Both the position numbers and the translations under genes were made by a program. A DNA stretch of 64,000 nt from Trichormus_B sp936914905 (GTDB lineage Bacteria > Cyanobacteriota > Cyanobacteriia > Cyanobacteriales > Nostocaceae), in assembly GCF_039871975.1 (NCBI RefSeq), contig NZ_JBDPLL010000001.1, one strand, 5' to 3'. Below the pieces are notes generated by a model. That model had not been told where the DNA came from. It saw nothing but the letters and a program-made list of their open reading frames with translations, and ran no database searches. The first letter of the stretch is position 1. Each line of letters begins with the position of its first letter. Shown here piece by piece: positions 47,317 to 57,900 of this stretch.

Positions 47317-48957
47317 TTACAGACTACCATCATCAGGTGAAATCAATTTAAAACCATTAGATTCTCCTATAATTTTACTCTGATTTAAATTGATTTTCTC
47401 CCAAGCCTCATTATCCACCAACAAATAAGATTTCTTAGACAACATTTGCTGTAAAACTGAAACGGGAACAGCAATAACTCTACAATCAGTATAAAAATCT
47501 AAACTAGGACGACTATAACTAAAAGAAGTATAGATTTTTATTCCCGCTGGAATATTTTGACGAATTAATGCAGCTACTGGTTTAACTGGGAAAGCTTCAT
47601 TTAATTCCCAAATCCAGGATTTTGAACTCATTAAGAGCAATAAAACTAAATATATTCCCGCAAATAAAACAGGGATGAAGTTACGATGTTGCCTGATAAC
47701 TAACCATGCAGCAATACCCATACTTATTGCCAAAATAATACCCATAGCAATTAATACAGGCTGTGGGTCAGTAAGAATAAAGTAAGTACAACCTCCTAAA
47801 CCAGCAACACTTAAGATAGCAAAAAATCCTCCCCAAAGTTTTACTTTAAATTTGCTTTCCTGCCAAATTTTATTCAGGTTAGCACCAACTGCTAAAGCTA
47901 AAAATGGATATATAGGCATGACATACCAGGGGAGTTTTGTATTCATGAATGAGATAGTCACGAGGTAAATAACTGTGCTGATAAGAATCAGACAACCCCA
48001 CGTAGTGTGGCGTTTTTTCCAAGCCAAATATAACCCTCCTGGCAAAAATAACAACCAGGGAAAACCATACTTAAGTATTTCTATTAAATAAAACCAAGCA
48101 GGTTCGCTATGACCTTCTACAGATTCTACGAGTCGTGCAAAAGTTTGTGATTGCAAATTGATTTTTGAGAAGTTCTCTCCATAATGTTGCCATTGGGCAA
48201 TATACCAAGCAATAGGTAAAGCATTTCCTAATAATATTCCTATCCATAAATATAAATTTTTTAACAAGTCAAACTGTCTATTGACTAATATAAATAAACT
48301 AGCGATTCCTCCCATTAGCAAAACTATCATTCCTTTCGTAAGAGTAATTAGTCCTAAACTGAATCCAATACCTAAAGCATAAATTCCTTGCTGACGGGAT
48401 CTCAAAATACAAAGTAATAACAATAAAAAAAATGTAATTACTGCACCATCTAACATTGCTAGTCTGCCATGACGGACTATAGGTAACATGGTCATGTAAA
48501 CCAAACTAGTAAATAATGCTGGTAGACTTTGGTTAAAAACTAAATTTCCTATTGAGTAAAGTAAAGGCACACCTAACGCTGTTAATACTGCACTTGGTAA
48601 GCGTGTTGTCCATTCATTCACACCTCCTAATGAATAAGCAACAGCAATTAACCAATGTATTAAAGGTGGTTTATTATAATATGGTTCACCTCCTAAAGTT
48701 GGATAAAGCCAAACCATTTTATCAACTGGATTACGCCAAATTTCGCGGGCAACTTGACCTACAATACCTTCATCCCAATCTCGTAATGGAGAGTTTCCTA
48801 AAAATATCAGCCACAAGAATAAAGATGTAACTAATAACCCTAATGACCAGTATTTACTATTCATATTTATAAGTTGATTAATTGCAGCGATTTCATAATA
48901 TTTGTAACGTTGTTGATGTTTGACTTCTCGTATATCGGGTTTTATTTTTGCGGCCAT
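47317..48957 (-). CDS. ArnT/GT39-83-like membrane glycosyltransferase
   Basis: A 546-residue membrane protein. An N-terminal span is followed by the loop motif LRDWDEGIVGQVAREIWRNP, with the DE pair of PMT/ArnT-type GT-C enzymes. Then come YYNKPPLIHWLIAVAY, RLPSAVLTALGVPLLYSIGN and LPIVRHGRLAMLDGAVITFF, all typical of ArnT-like enzymes, plus about 11 helices in total. The start at 48957 gives a 31-residue charged extension; ATG 48864 (MNSKYWSLGLLVTSLFLW) is an equally good start. The substrate should be a polyprenyl-phosphate sugar. Intact. Confidence 0.8.
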   Translation of the reverse strand: MAAKIKPDIREVKHQQRYKYYEIAAINQLINMNSKYWSLGLLVTSLFLWLIFLGNSPLRDWDEGIVGQVAREIWRNPVDKMVWLYPTLGGEPYYNKPPLIHWLIAVAYSLGGVNEWTTRLPSAVLTALGVPLLYSIGNLVFNQSLPALFTSLVYMTMLPIVRHGRLAMLDGAVITFFLLLLLCILRSRQQGIYALGIGFSLGLITLTKGMIVLLMGGIASLFILVNRQFDLLKNLYLWIGILLGNALPIAWYIAQWQHYGENFSKINLQSQTFARLVESVEGHSEPAWFYLIEILKYGFPWLLFLPGGLYLAWKKRHTTWGCLILISTVIYLVTISFMNTKLPWYVMPIYPFLALAVGANLNKIWQESKFKVKLWGGFFAILSVAGLGGCTYFILTDPQPVLIAMGIILAISMGIAAWLVIRQHRNFIPVLFAGIYLVLLLLMSSKSWIWELNEAFPVKPVAALIRQNIPAGIKIYTSFSYSRPSLDFYTDCRVIAVPVSVLQQMLSKKSYLLVDNEAWEKINLNQSKIIGESNGFKLISPDDGSL

Positions 48958-49029
48958 AACTAATCGTCTTTTAGCTAATCGTGGTTAAAATTTATATAAA
49001 TCAACAAAGGCTAAATATATCCATAGGTA

Positions 49030-51304
49030 AAGATTTTGAATATCGTGTTTAGTTAATTCTGTCAAATTATGGATTAATCCTAGTGCTTTGCCTTGTAAAA
49101 GTCGTGATAAAACTAGAGTATAACGCTAACTGAGGTTGTTTAGTTTATTTTGGGGTAATAATTAGCTGCAAGTTGAATTTGTTTTAAAGAATGTTGAGTA
49201 GGATCATATTAATTGAAATTATTTACCTGCTCAAATATATATTCTAATATAGCATTTTGTAATTCTGCTGCTAATTGTGAGATGCTGTAAACTAAATCTA
49301 AAGGTGGTGATCTTTCTATGTTTCATCTATCTATCAGATTTTGAATATTTAAACGTTTGATTTGGCGATTCGCTCTATCTAAGTAGAAAGCAGACAGTTG
49401 ATATTTTCCTAAAGGTAGTGTTTTGGGTAAAAATTTAGATACATGCTCAATTGCTCTAAAAGTTCCTTGGGGATAATATTTAAAACCACAGTATAGATTT
49501 CTCACTCTGATCGCATGATCATGATACGACGGAAAGTGCTAATTTTGCCATGTTAATAGTAATAGACGATTTTGTAAATCCTCCCATTTACCTCTTACTT
49601 ACAAAGTAACGAAATTATTTTTTCTCTGATTAATAGATTGGCAATTATAATGTTTAGTCAACTAACTTTAGAATCAAAGATATCTGATCTGTGAATTACT
49701 ATATTGAGATTTTACGAAAAAATAATTGCAACTTACCATTATTTAGTAAATCTAACTTAGCTTTTAATTTTAAATCAGGAGAACATTCGACTAGAAATTT
49801 TAATTCGTGTTTAACCTCTCCTTCTTATCGTGCTGGTTCTGGTTCGTTATCTCTTGTGATAGACCAGTAAAAATATTGTAAATCTTGGTTGACATAAGCT
49901 AATTCTGTTGTTAATTTTCTACCATGTACATGAAAGTCTGCTAATTTACCGTAATAATCTAAAGTCAATTCCTTTATTTGCGGTGTAGAAACCGGAATTA
50001 TCTCCAAAGTCGACCTTAAATAGGGAGTTGTTTGGTTAATTTCATATATTAATTGAGAAGGGGGATATTTTTAGCGTCATCATTACACAAATATCTTCCT
50101 CCTCATGCTTGTATTAACGGTAAAGGAAACGAGTTATTCAATAAAACTATGACGCCAAATCCTAAACTCGCTAATCTCAATCTATAAAAGCTGAGATTTT
50201 CTATTATCTGGAACAAGTAAGCTAAAATCAAACTGATAATAGGAAAAATAAGAAGAATATATCTAATATCTCTATTTGTACTTAAAGTGCGAAGTATGTA
50301 ACTGTTGAATAGGGTAATTAATAACCATATAAAATCAGAATTTCCCAAACTTTATTTAATTGCATCTTGAGAAAATTTATGTTTAATTAAATAAAGTTAT
50401 AAAATCCCTAAACTCATACACAATCAATATTAGTAAACCCACAATTTATAGTAGAAGTTGCAGATAAAATAACCATCCGATAATGGTTGTTACAGTAGGA
50501 TCTCCTTCCCTTTTTTCGACACTGTTAGTATGTAAAGCTGAAGTGATAATTCTTAACTAACTGTTACTATAGCAAGAACTACAAATTGACCAATCGGAAA
50601 TTAATAATAAACCTAATTGAGTTATTTTAATAGATTTTCAGTTTTTGACAAAGGTAATTAATATGCAGATTCCAGGAATTAAAATGAAAACATCCTCTGG
50701 GTTTAGCCAAAATCATTAACCATAATCCTAATCTTAATCCTAATATAAAAGTTAATGTCTATCAGATAAAACTCGTGTAACTTTTTCTCCAAATGATTAA
50801 GATAATAAACTTTAACATAATGATTACTGTTAAACTTTAATCTAATTAAAATATAATAAATAATCTTTTATAAAAAAACAAATATAGGAAATCGTAGACA
50901 AAAATGCTGGCATTTATAGCTGTTTCAAGATTTTTAAATAAATATAGTCTTCAACTATATACATATAATATAATTATTGCTGAATATAATAACTTAACTA
51001 AAGTTGCTTGCTCGTATCCCTGACCAAACAGAAATAAGAAGGGGGCTGGATAAATATATACAAAGGGAGGGCGATAACTAGGGGCCAATTGCCACAGAGA
51101 TAACCAGCATTCCCCTGAGAATAAATTAAAATTCTCAAAGATGCGATAATGACTTAATGCTCTTCTTAAATCTCCGTTTTGATCATGAGGTGGGATAGAG
51201 TTATCTAATAAAGACCAAGTTCTATCTATAACTAATGCCATTAACCAAACTACTAATAGTATGAGATAATTCTTTTTAGATTGAGAACAATGGAAATAAT
51301 TCAT
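49030..51304 (-). pseudogene. Third GT-C (PMT-like) glycosyltransferase, degraded
   Basis: From ATG 51304 the frame reads a membrane span (YLILLVVWLMALVIDRTWSL), then PPHDQNGDLRRALSHYRIFE and LAPSYRPPFVYIYPAPFLFL. After many stops, RDIRYILLIFPIISLILAYL and YRLRLASLGFGVIVLL follow. Later soluble-domain pieces are VSTPQIKELTLDYYGKLADF, DLQYFYWSITRDNEPEP, FRAIEHVSKFLPKTLPLGKY and LDRANRQIKRLNIQNL. The order is that of a large PMT-like protein with a C-terminal periplasmic part. Multiple stops and shifts, at least eight. Same strand as the two intact GT-C genes. Confidence 0.65.
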
Positions 51305-51530
51305 ATCTACAGTGACACAAATCTTTACTAGATTAAATTATCTATATGCTGAAAACAATTTCTAGTTCAATAACTAAACTAGAGTTTCTGAATTAGAAGA
51401 TGAGATTCAATAATGTTTGTTCTCAAACTCCGATTTTACTGGGTAAGACTATTTCATATTTTAGTTAGCAATGCCGCGAAATTCCGACCTTATATAAGCT
51501 GTTGTGGATTCAATGAAACTAGATTAAGGA

Positions 51531-52476
51531 ATGTTTGGGAAATTATTAATTATTGTGGATCAGCCAATCTATTCCCTAGTTATTCCCATTTACAACGAAG
51601 AAGAAAATATTTCAGAAATGTATAGCTATCCAATTAATGTCATGGAGGAATTAGACGGTTATGCCGAACTGACTTTAATTGATTATGGTAGCGGCGATCA
51701 CTCTTTGAGTATGTTCCATGAACTCCATCATAATGATCGTCGAGTAAGTTACCTGAGTCTAGCTAGAAATTTCGGTCATAAGGTCGCAATGACAGCAGGT
51801 TTAAATTTTGCCAAAAGCAAAAGCATCATTGTTATGAATGCTGACTTACAAGACCTTCCAGAACTAATTTTAATCATGATTGACAAATGGCATAAAGGAT
51901 ATTAAGTCGTTTATGCCCAAGGTATCTCACATTAAAAAGAAGGTTATCTAAAACGCTTTAATGCATACCTTTATTTTATCGTCTTCTTAAGCGTTCTGCT
52001 CAAGTTGACATCTCTGTGGATACGGGAGACTTCTATTTAATGGATATACAGGTACTAGATATCCTCAATGCTATGCCAGAAAGTAACCGCTACATTCGTA
52101 GCTTACTTGCTTGGGTTGGTTTTCGATAAACATCCGTACTTTTTGAAATAAATCCCCTTTATGCAGGGGATGTAAAATATACTTTTCATAAATCTTTATC
52201 TTTAACAGATGGTATTATTCCTTTTTCCAGAGTTCCCCTCAGACTAGCTACTTTTTTAGGGCTTTTATCGGCTGCTATTGCTTTAATGATGATATTAGTT
52301 GTGCTTTACTGGCGGATATTTGCACCCGTATCTCCCTTAATAGGCTATACATTAATTAGATGCTATGTTTTTCTTAAGGGCTATACAGTTAATTTGTATT
52401 GGTATTTTGGGTAAATACATTGGTTGGATATATGTATGAAGAATTGAAGGGTCATCCTCTTTATAGGCTAAAATAA
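51531..52476 (+). pseudogene. ArnC/GtrB-like GT2 polyprenyl-phosphate glycosyltransferase, inactivated
   Basis: ATG 51531 opens 125 intact codons with YSLVIPIYNEEENISEMY, SLARNFGHKVAMTAGLNFAK and IIVMNADLQDLPELI, the DPM1/ArnC/GtrB signature with DLQD as metal site. A TAA follows KGY, then frame changes reveal TGDFYLMDIQVLDILNAMPE, SNRYIRSLLAWVGF and LATFLGLLSAAIALMM. The end is GILGKYIGWIYEELKGHPLY. These are the two C-terminal membrane helices of the family. At least three stops and two frameshifts make it dead. Such enzymes make the lipid-phosphate sugar donor that GT-C enzymes use. Confidence 0.8.
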
Positions 52477-52544
52477 ACCGGAGGTTTTACAAAAACTTGA
52501 TCTACTTAACCCAAGTTGCTAGTTATAACTATAAGTCTTTTCAC

Positions 52545-52660
52545 GCCCCCCTAAATCCACGCCAGTGGCTCATGGGGGAAACCCCCAAGACCGCACTGGC
52601 TTCCCTTAAAAAGGGGGACTTTGACTCCGGTTCCCCCATTATCAAGAGGTTAGGGGGTAT
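52545..52660. repeat. CCCCCCTAAAT...AAGGGGGACTT dispersed repeat
   Basis: It starts gccccccta and ends tagggggtat in inverted fashion, with internal ttaaaaagggggactttgac and gttccccc. This is a well-known cyanobacterial intergenic repeat style. A related piece with ccccccttgaaaagggggg lies inside gltS at 57714-57732. Confidence 0.65.
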
Positions 52661-52995
52661 CTAGTTTAGAAATAAACCTGAATACTGAGAACTAGTAACT
52701 TAAGTTACTTAAGTACTAACAGAAATCACTTAGAAGGTGTTTAAAAAGTCATGCTGTAGCCTGCCTCCCTCAGGGTAAGTAGCGCACCAAGGTGAAGCAT
52801 TTCAGATTAATTGCTCAAACCTAGGTTCTAGAGCCTTGGACAGGTTTCACGTTGAGGCAGTATCTATTCGAGCACTAAGTACAAATTATACCTTTTGTAA
52901 TTTCTCAAACATCCTCTTAGAGTACTGATTTTGTCAGAAGTGATTTCTCTTGTTATTTATCCCAAAATCAGAATTAAAGTAATCAGCTAATATCA

Positions 52996-53355
52996 GTGTC
53001 TGCACCAGAATTTAGTTTACTGCTAATATCACTTTTCACCAGTGTTGGTGGACAGTTTCTATTAAAAATGGGAGCATTAAAATTAGCTAAAGTTCCTAGT
53101 ATGAACTTTTTCAGTCTAGTTTTCAACATTATCACCATACCAGAACTTTTATTAGGACTTACCTGTTATGGTATTGGTGTGATCGCTTATATCCTACTCT
53201 TAACAAGAGTTAATCTCAGTGTTGCTGCTCCTGCTATATTAGTTGGTTATATCTTTTCTGTATTACTGGGTTATTTTATTCTCAAAGAACCTATTTCTTT
53301 ACTCCCTATTGTAAGATTAGGTTTAATTGTGAGGGAAGTGATATTAGTAGTCTGA
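52996..53355 (+). CDS. Small EamA/DMT-family transporter (ArnE-like)
   Basis: A 119-residue protein with four predicted helices (FSLLLISLFTSVGGQFLLKM, IPELLLGLTCYGIGVIAYIL, LSVAAPAILVGYIFSVLLGY, LPIVRLGLIVREVILVV). The size and the GQFLLK and LSVAxP features recall SMR-like EamA flippase subunits such as ArnE/ArnF. The GTG start at 52996 follows an AT-rich leader. Two Arg residues in the last helix (PIVRLGLIVREV) where hydrophobic residues are usual, and the stop TGA where CGA is plausible, suggest early decay. Confidence 0.6.
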   Translation: MSAPEFSLLLISLFTSVGGQFLLKMGALKLAKVPSMNFFSLVFNIITIPELLLGLTCYGIGVIAYILLLTRVNLSVAAPAILVGYIFSVLLGYFILKEPISLLPIVRLGLIVREVILVV

Positions 53356-53937
53356 CGAAAATAACTTCAAAATCAGAATTATTTATTGTCGTTGACATAC
53401 AACCTAATTATATCATTATCTATTAGGAAAATTATTTTTTGTATCCTGGAACAGTATCTATGTTAACGAATAAATATGACTTGAACATGGGAAAATATGA
53501 TCAGGTGTCTTTTACTTATCCAACTATTGGATGAACTTTCTAAAAGAAAAATATACATCTGAAGATTTAATTTTCTCTTTAAAATGTAGGAACAGACTTC
53601 GGCAGTAAGATTACACTATTAGTATAATAATGTTACTGATACCTTGTATCGTTACTTTAGGACAGATACTCTATATGTTTATGTTATGGAATATTTATGT
53701 GGAATAATCATTGATTCAATGTCCTGCTGTGTTAAAAAAATATAATCGCCAGACATTCATTACTGACAGCTAGTCGTGGAATGCTAAATACTCAGATTTT
53801 AGGAATAAAGTATAATTTTCCCGCCTAAATTTCGGATTTTCTGTAGCTTTGTATTGCGATTTTCATGATTACTAGTAAATCATTGAGTATCTAAATATTC
53901 AGACAAAATGTGTTATAACCTACCGTCAGAAACATGA
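53356..53937. other. Degraded stretch between carrier and deacetylase
   Basis: About 580 bases with coding-like scraps on the plus strand (YPGTVSMLTNKYDLNMGKYD, GTDFGSKITLLV, RHSLLTASRGMLNTQILGIK) among many stops. They point to one more lost gene of the cluster, but I cannot assign a family. No intact frame exists. Confidence 0.35.
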
Positions 53938-53940
53938 GTG

Positions 53941-54876
53941 ATGGTTAAACCCCCAAGGAGATATATAGTGGAACACAATAAGTCGTTTTTTTGGCACCAG
54001 GGAATATTAATCACATTACTTTGCCTAACTGGTACTATAGGCATTGGTTTTATGATGCTTGTGAAGCCAAATATCTCTGATGCACAAAATCGGCACGATA
54101 TCAGTAGTAATGATATTGCTACTAACCTAGGGACTCAGCAACGGATTGAGGCTTTTAAGGCGACAATACTCGCCAGTTGGCAGCAAGAAGCACAAGCAAA
54201 AGGTATTACCACTGATGTGCCATCACGCTTTCAAGGTGAAACAATTAAAGCCGCAACACTCCCCCCAGATCAGAAAGTGATTGCACTCACCTTTGATGAT
54301 GGACCTTGGCCGAAAAGCACGGCGCTAATCCTTAATATTCTCAAAAAAAATAATATTAAAGGCACATTTTTTGTCCTTGGGCAAAATGTAAAAAATTATC
54401 CAGATTTAACTAAACGAATAGTTGCTGAAGGTCATACCATTGCTAATCATACTTGGTATCACTGGTATCATAAAATGAACCCGCAAACTGCAGCCTATGA
54501 AGTTGCTAATACATCAGATATTATTTTTAAAACTACAGGTATAAAAACAGGTTTGTTTCGTCCACCTGGTGGGATTATGAATAATGGAGTAGCAGCTTAC
54601 GCTAGAAGTAATAAGTATGCAATTATTATGTGGTCTTCAGACTCAACAGACTATTCTCGTCCTGGTGTCCCAAGATTAGTGAACAATATTTTCAGGTCAG
54701 CAAAACCCGGTGGTATTGTATTAATGCATGATGGCGGTGGTGATCGCTCTCACACAGTTAAAGCCTTACCAGAAGTTATTAATAAATTCCGCAAGCAAGG
54801 TTATGAGTTTGTCACCATTCCAGAAATGCTAGAAATGCAAGATAAACATCAACAGTTACTTGCTAAGAAGAAGTAG
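53941..54876 (+). CDS. NodB-type polysaccharide deacetylase (CE4)
   Basis: A 311-residue protein with an N-terminal signal anchor (ILITLLCLTGTIGIGFMMLV). The extracytoplasmic CE4 domain contains motif 1 ALTFDDGPWPKST (catalytic base and metal Asp), motif 2 ANHTWYHW (metal His), motif 3 LFRPPGGIMN, motif 4 IIMWSSDSTDYSRPG and motif 5 VLMHDGGGDR. It should remove N- or O-acetyl groups from peptidoglycan or an envelope polysaccharide. Position behind the ArnC-, ArnE- and ArnT-like genes fits an ArnD-like role too. GTG 53938 is an alternative start. Intact. Confidence 0.85.
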   Translation: MVKPPRRYIVEHNKSFFWHQGILITLLCLTGTIGIGFMMLVKPNISDAQNRHDISSNDIATNLGTQQRIEAFKATILASWQQEAQAKGITTDVPSRFQGETIKAATLPPDQKVIALTFDDGPWPKSTALILNILKKNNIKGTFFVLGQNVKNYPDLTKRIVAEGHTIANHTWYHWYHKMNPQTAAYEVANTSDIIFKTTGIKTGLFRPPGGIMNNGVAAYARSNKYAIIMWSSDSTDYSRPGVPRLVNNIFRSAKPGGIVLMHDGGGDRSHTVKALPEVINKFRKQGYEFVTIPEMLEMQDKHQQLLAKKK

Positions 54877-54984
54877 TGATTGGTAATGGATGATTGGAGA
54901 TTGGTGATTAGTAATGGGTAATTGGTAATGGGTAATTGGTAATTCGTAAAAACTTTTACCCAGTCCCCAGTCCCCAGTTCCCAA
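54877..54984. repeat. Heptamer repeats between convergent genes
   Basis: GATTGGTAATGG-like and TGGGTAATTGG-type units fill 54879-54945, then ccagtccccagtccccagtt. The block separates the deacetylase (plus) and gltS (minus) and resembles the one at 21335-21430. Confidence 0.7.
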
Positions 54985-54985
54985 C

Positions 54986-57900
54986 TTAAACTGAACTTAA
55001 CTGTTTACTTACCTTCTCAGTTTCAGCATTAGCTTCTGGACTATCAGCTTCTGAAGGTGGTACAACTTGCCAGAAGTTAGGGAGATATTCTGACCAATTT
55101 TGTAAAATTAGTTGCGCTTTTGGTGAACTAGTGCGATCACCATGAGCCTTAATCAAATCATATAGTTGTTTTGCACCAGCTTCCGTCACCACCCGCTGTA
55201 TTTTGACAAAAGCCTTATTAACCAATTGAGGAAAAGCACCATCTTCATCTAAGAAGTAACCCAGTCCCCCAGTCATTCCAGCACCAATGTTGCGACCGAC
55301 CTTACCCAGAACCACAACTGCACCACCAGTCATGTATTCACAGCAGTGATCACCAGCCCCTTCAATTACCGCTGTACCTTTAGAATTACGTACAGCAAAG
55401 CGTTCTCCGGCTAAACCGTTCGCAAATAATACACCACCAGTTGCACCATAAAGACAGGTATTACCAACAATCACATTTTGTGATGGGTCATAGTTAGCCT
55501 CTGCTGGGGGCTTAATGATGATTTCTCCCCCGTGCATTCCCTTACCTACATAGTCGTTAGCTTCCCCTATCAAAGCGAGGGTTAAACCAGGAAGGTTAAA
55601 CGCGCCAAAGCTTTGGCCTGCACTACCTTGGAAATTTAGGTTAATTTGACCCTCAAAGCCACTGTCACCGTATTGGGATGCGATTACCCCTGCTAATCTT
55701 GAACCTACTGTTCTATCGGTATTGACGACTGTAAAAGTTTTGCTGATGGTCGATTGATTGCTAATCGCAGCTTGAATATCCGTATCAGCTAGAATTTGGT
55801 CATCTAACACAGATCCATTACTGTGAACTTCTTCATGTACCAACCAGCTACGGTCTTGTTTTGCGTCTGGTAGCTTAGTTAAGCAGTCTAAGTTGATGGA
55901 TTGGGTTTTAGCCAGGTTCACATCAGAATGTACTATTAACAAATCCGCCCTACCAGTCAGTTCTGTTAAGGATCTATAACCCAGTTTAGCTAACAAACTG
56001 CGAACCTCTTCCGCCACAAAATAGAAGAAGTTAACAACATGGTCTGGGATACCTGTAAAGCGTTGACGCAACTCTTCGTTCTGAGTAGCCACACCCTTGG
56101 GGCAAGTATTTAAATGACACACCCTTGCCATAATACAGCCTTCAGCAATCATGGCGATAGAACCGAAACCAAACTCTTCTGCACCCATTAAGGAAGCAAC
56201 CAGAATATCCCAGCCACTCTTGAGACCACCATCAACTCTTAAAATCACACGATCGCGCAATCCATTTTCCATTAACACCCGATGTACTTCACTCAGTCCG
56301 AGTTCCCACGGACTACCAGCATGTTTAATAGAACTCAAAGGAGATGCACCAGTACCGCCATCATGACCAGAAATTTGGATAATATCAGCATTAGCCTTCG
56401 CCACACCAGCCGCGATAGTACCAATCCCGATTTCCGCAACCAACTTCACAGAGACCTGTGCTTTTGGGTTAATTTGATGCAAGTCAAAAATCAACTGCGC
56501 CAAATCTTCAATCGAGTAAATATCATGGTGTGGTGGTGGTGAAATTAAAGTTACACCAGGCTTAGAACGGCGCAACATAGCAATATAGGGGCTGACCTTT
56601 GGACCCGGTAACTGTCCACCTTCCCCTGGTTTTGCACCTTGAGCAATTTTGATTTCGATTTGTTTAGCGCTGGCTAAATATCCCGGTGTGACACCAAAAC
56701 GACCAGAAGCAATTTGTTTAATAGCGCTTGAGGCTGTATCACCATTTCGTAACCCACTTAAGTGGGGCAAAGTAGGTGAATGACCACTTGAGTCAACATC
56801 ATTTAATACTTTGTAACGAACTGGATCTTCCCCACCTTCACCAGAGTTAGATTTACCAACAATGCGATTCATGGCGATCGCTAAAGTTTCATGTGCCTCT
56901 CGCGATAATGCACCTAAAGACATTCCCCCAGTACAGAAGCGTTTAGCAATTTCGGTGACTGACTCTACTTCTTCAATCGGAATCGAAGGACGCTCACTGG
57001 CAAAATCTAACAAATCCCGTAATGCCGTTGTCGGTCTACCTTGCAAATACTGTTTATAAACTTCGTAATGGTCATATTTATTACCATCCACAGCCTTATG
57101 CAGTGCCTTAACTAGTTCCGGGCAATTGCTGTGATATTCACCACCAGGACGATACTGAACAAAGCCGAGATTTTCTAACTTCTTGGCTGTCAGTTCGGGG
57201 AAGGCCTTACTGTGGAAAGAAAGTACCTCTTGAGCTAACTCCTTGCAACTAAGGCCACCAATCCGGGAAGTTGTTCCTCTAAAACCCAAAGCCAACAAAT
57301 CCCCACCGATACCAATAGCTTCAAAAATTTGTGCTGCTTGATAGCTAGAAAGTAGAGAGATACCCATTTTTGAGAGAATTTTCAACAAACCTGATTCTAC
57401 AGCTTGGCGATAATTTGCGATCGCCTGTTCTAGAGTCAGAGCATTAATTTTCCCCCTTTTCATAAACTGTTGTGTTTTCGGATCAGACCACCAATCCCGC
57501 ACAGTATCCAATGCCATATAGGGACAAACCACACCAGCACCATAGCCCAACAAACAAGCAAAATGATGGGTACTCCAACATTGGGCGGTGTGAACAACCA
57601 AAGATGTTTTCATCCGGACACCTTCGCGGATCAAATAATGGTGAACCGCACCAATAGCTAACAAAGGTGGAATATAAATAAAATCAGCACTTATCCCACT
57701 AATGGTTGCTTCGCCCCCCTTGAAAAGGGGGGTTGGGGGTATCTTATCACTCAAGATCAAAATTTTCGCACCAGCGCGCACAGATTCTGCTGCTTGTTTT
57801 TGTAAAGCTTCCACCGCCACTTTCAAACCCTCTGGACCTGCAGCAATAGAAAACAAAGTTGACAACTCAGCAGTGGCAAAACCAGATAACTTAATTGCTG

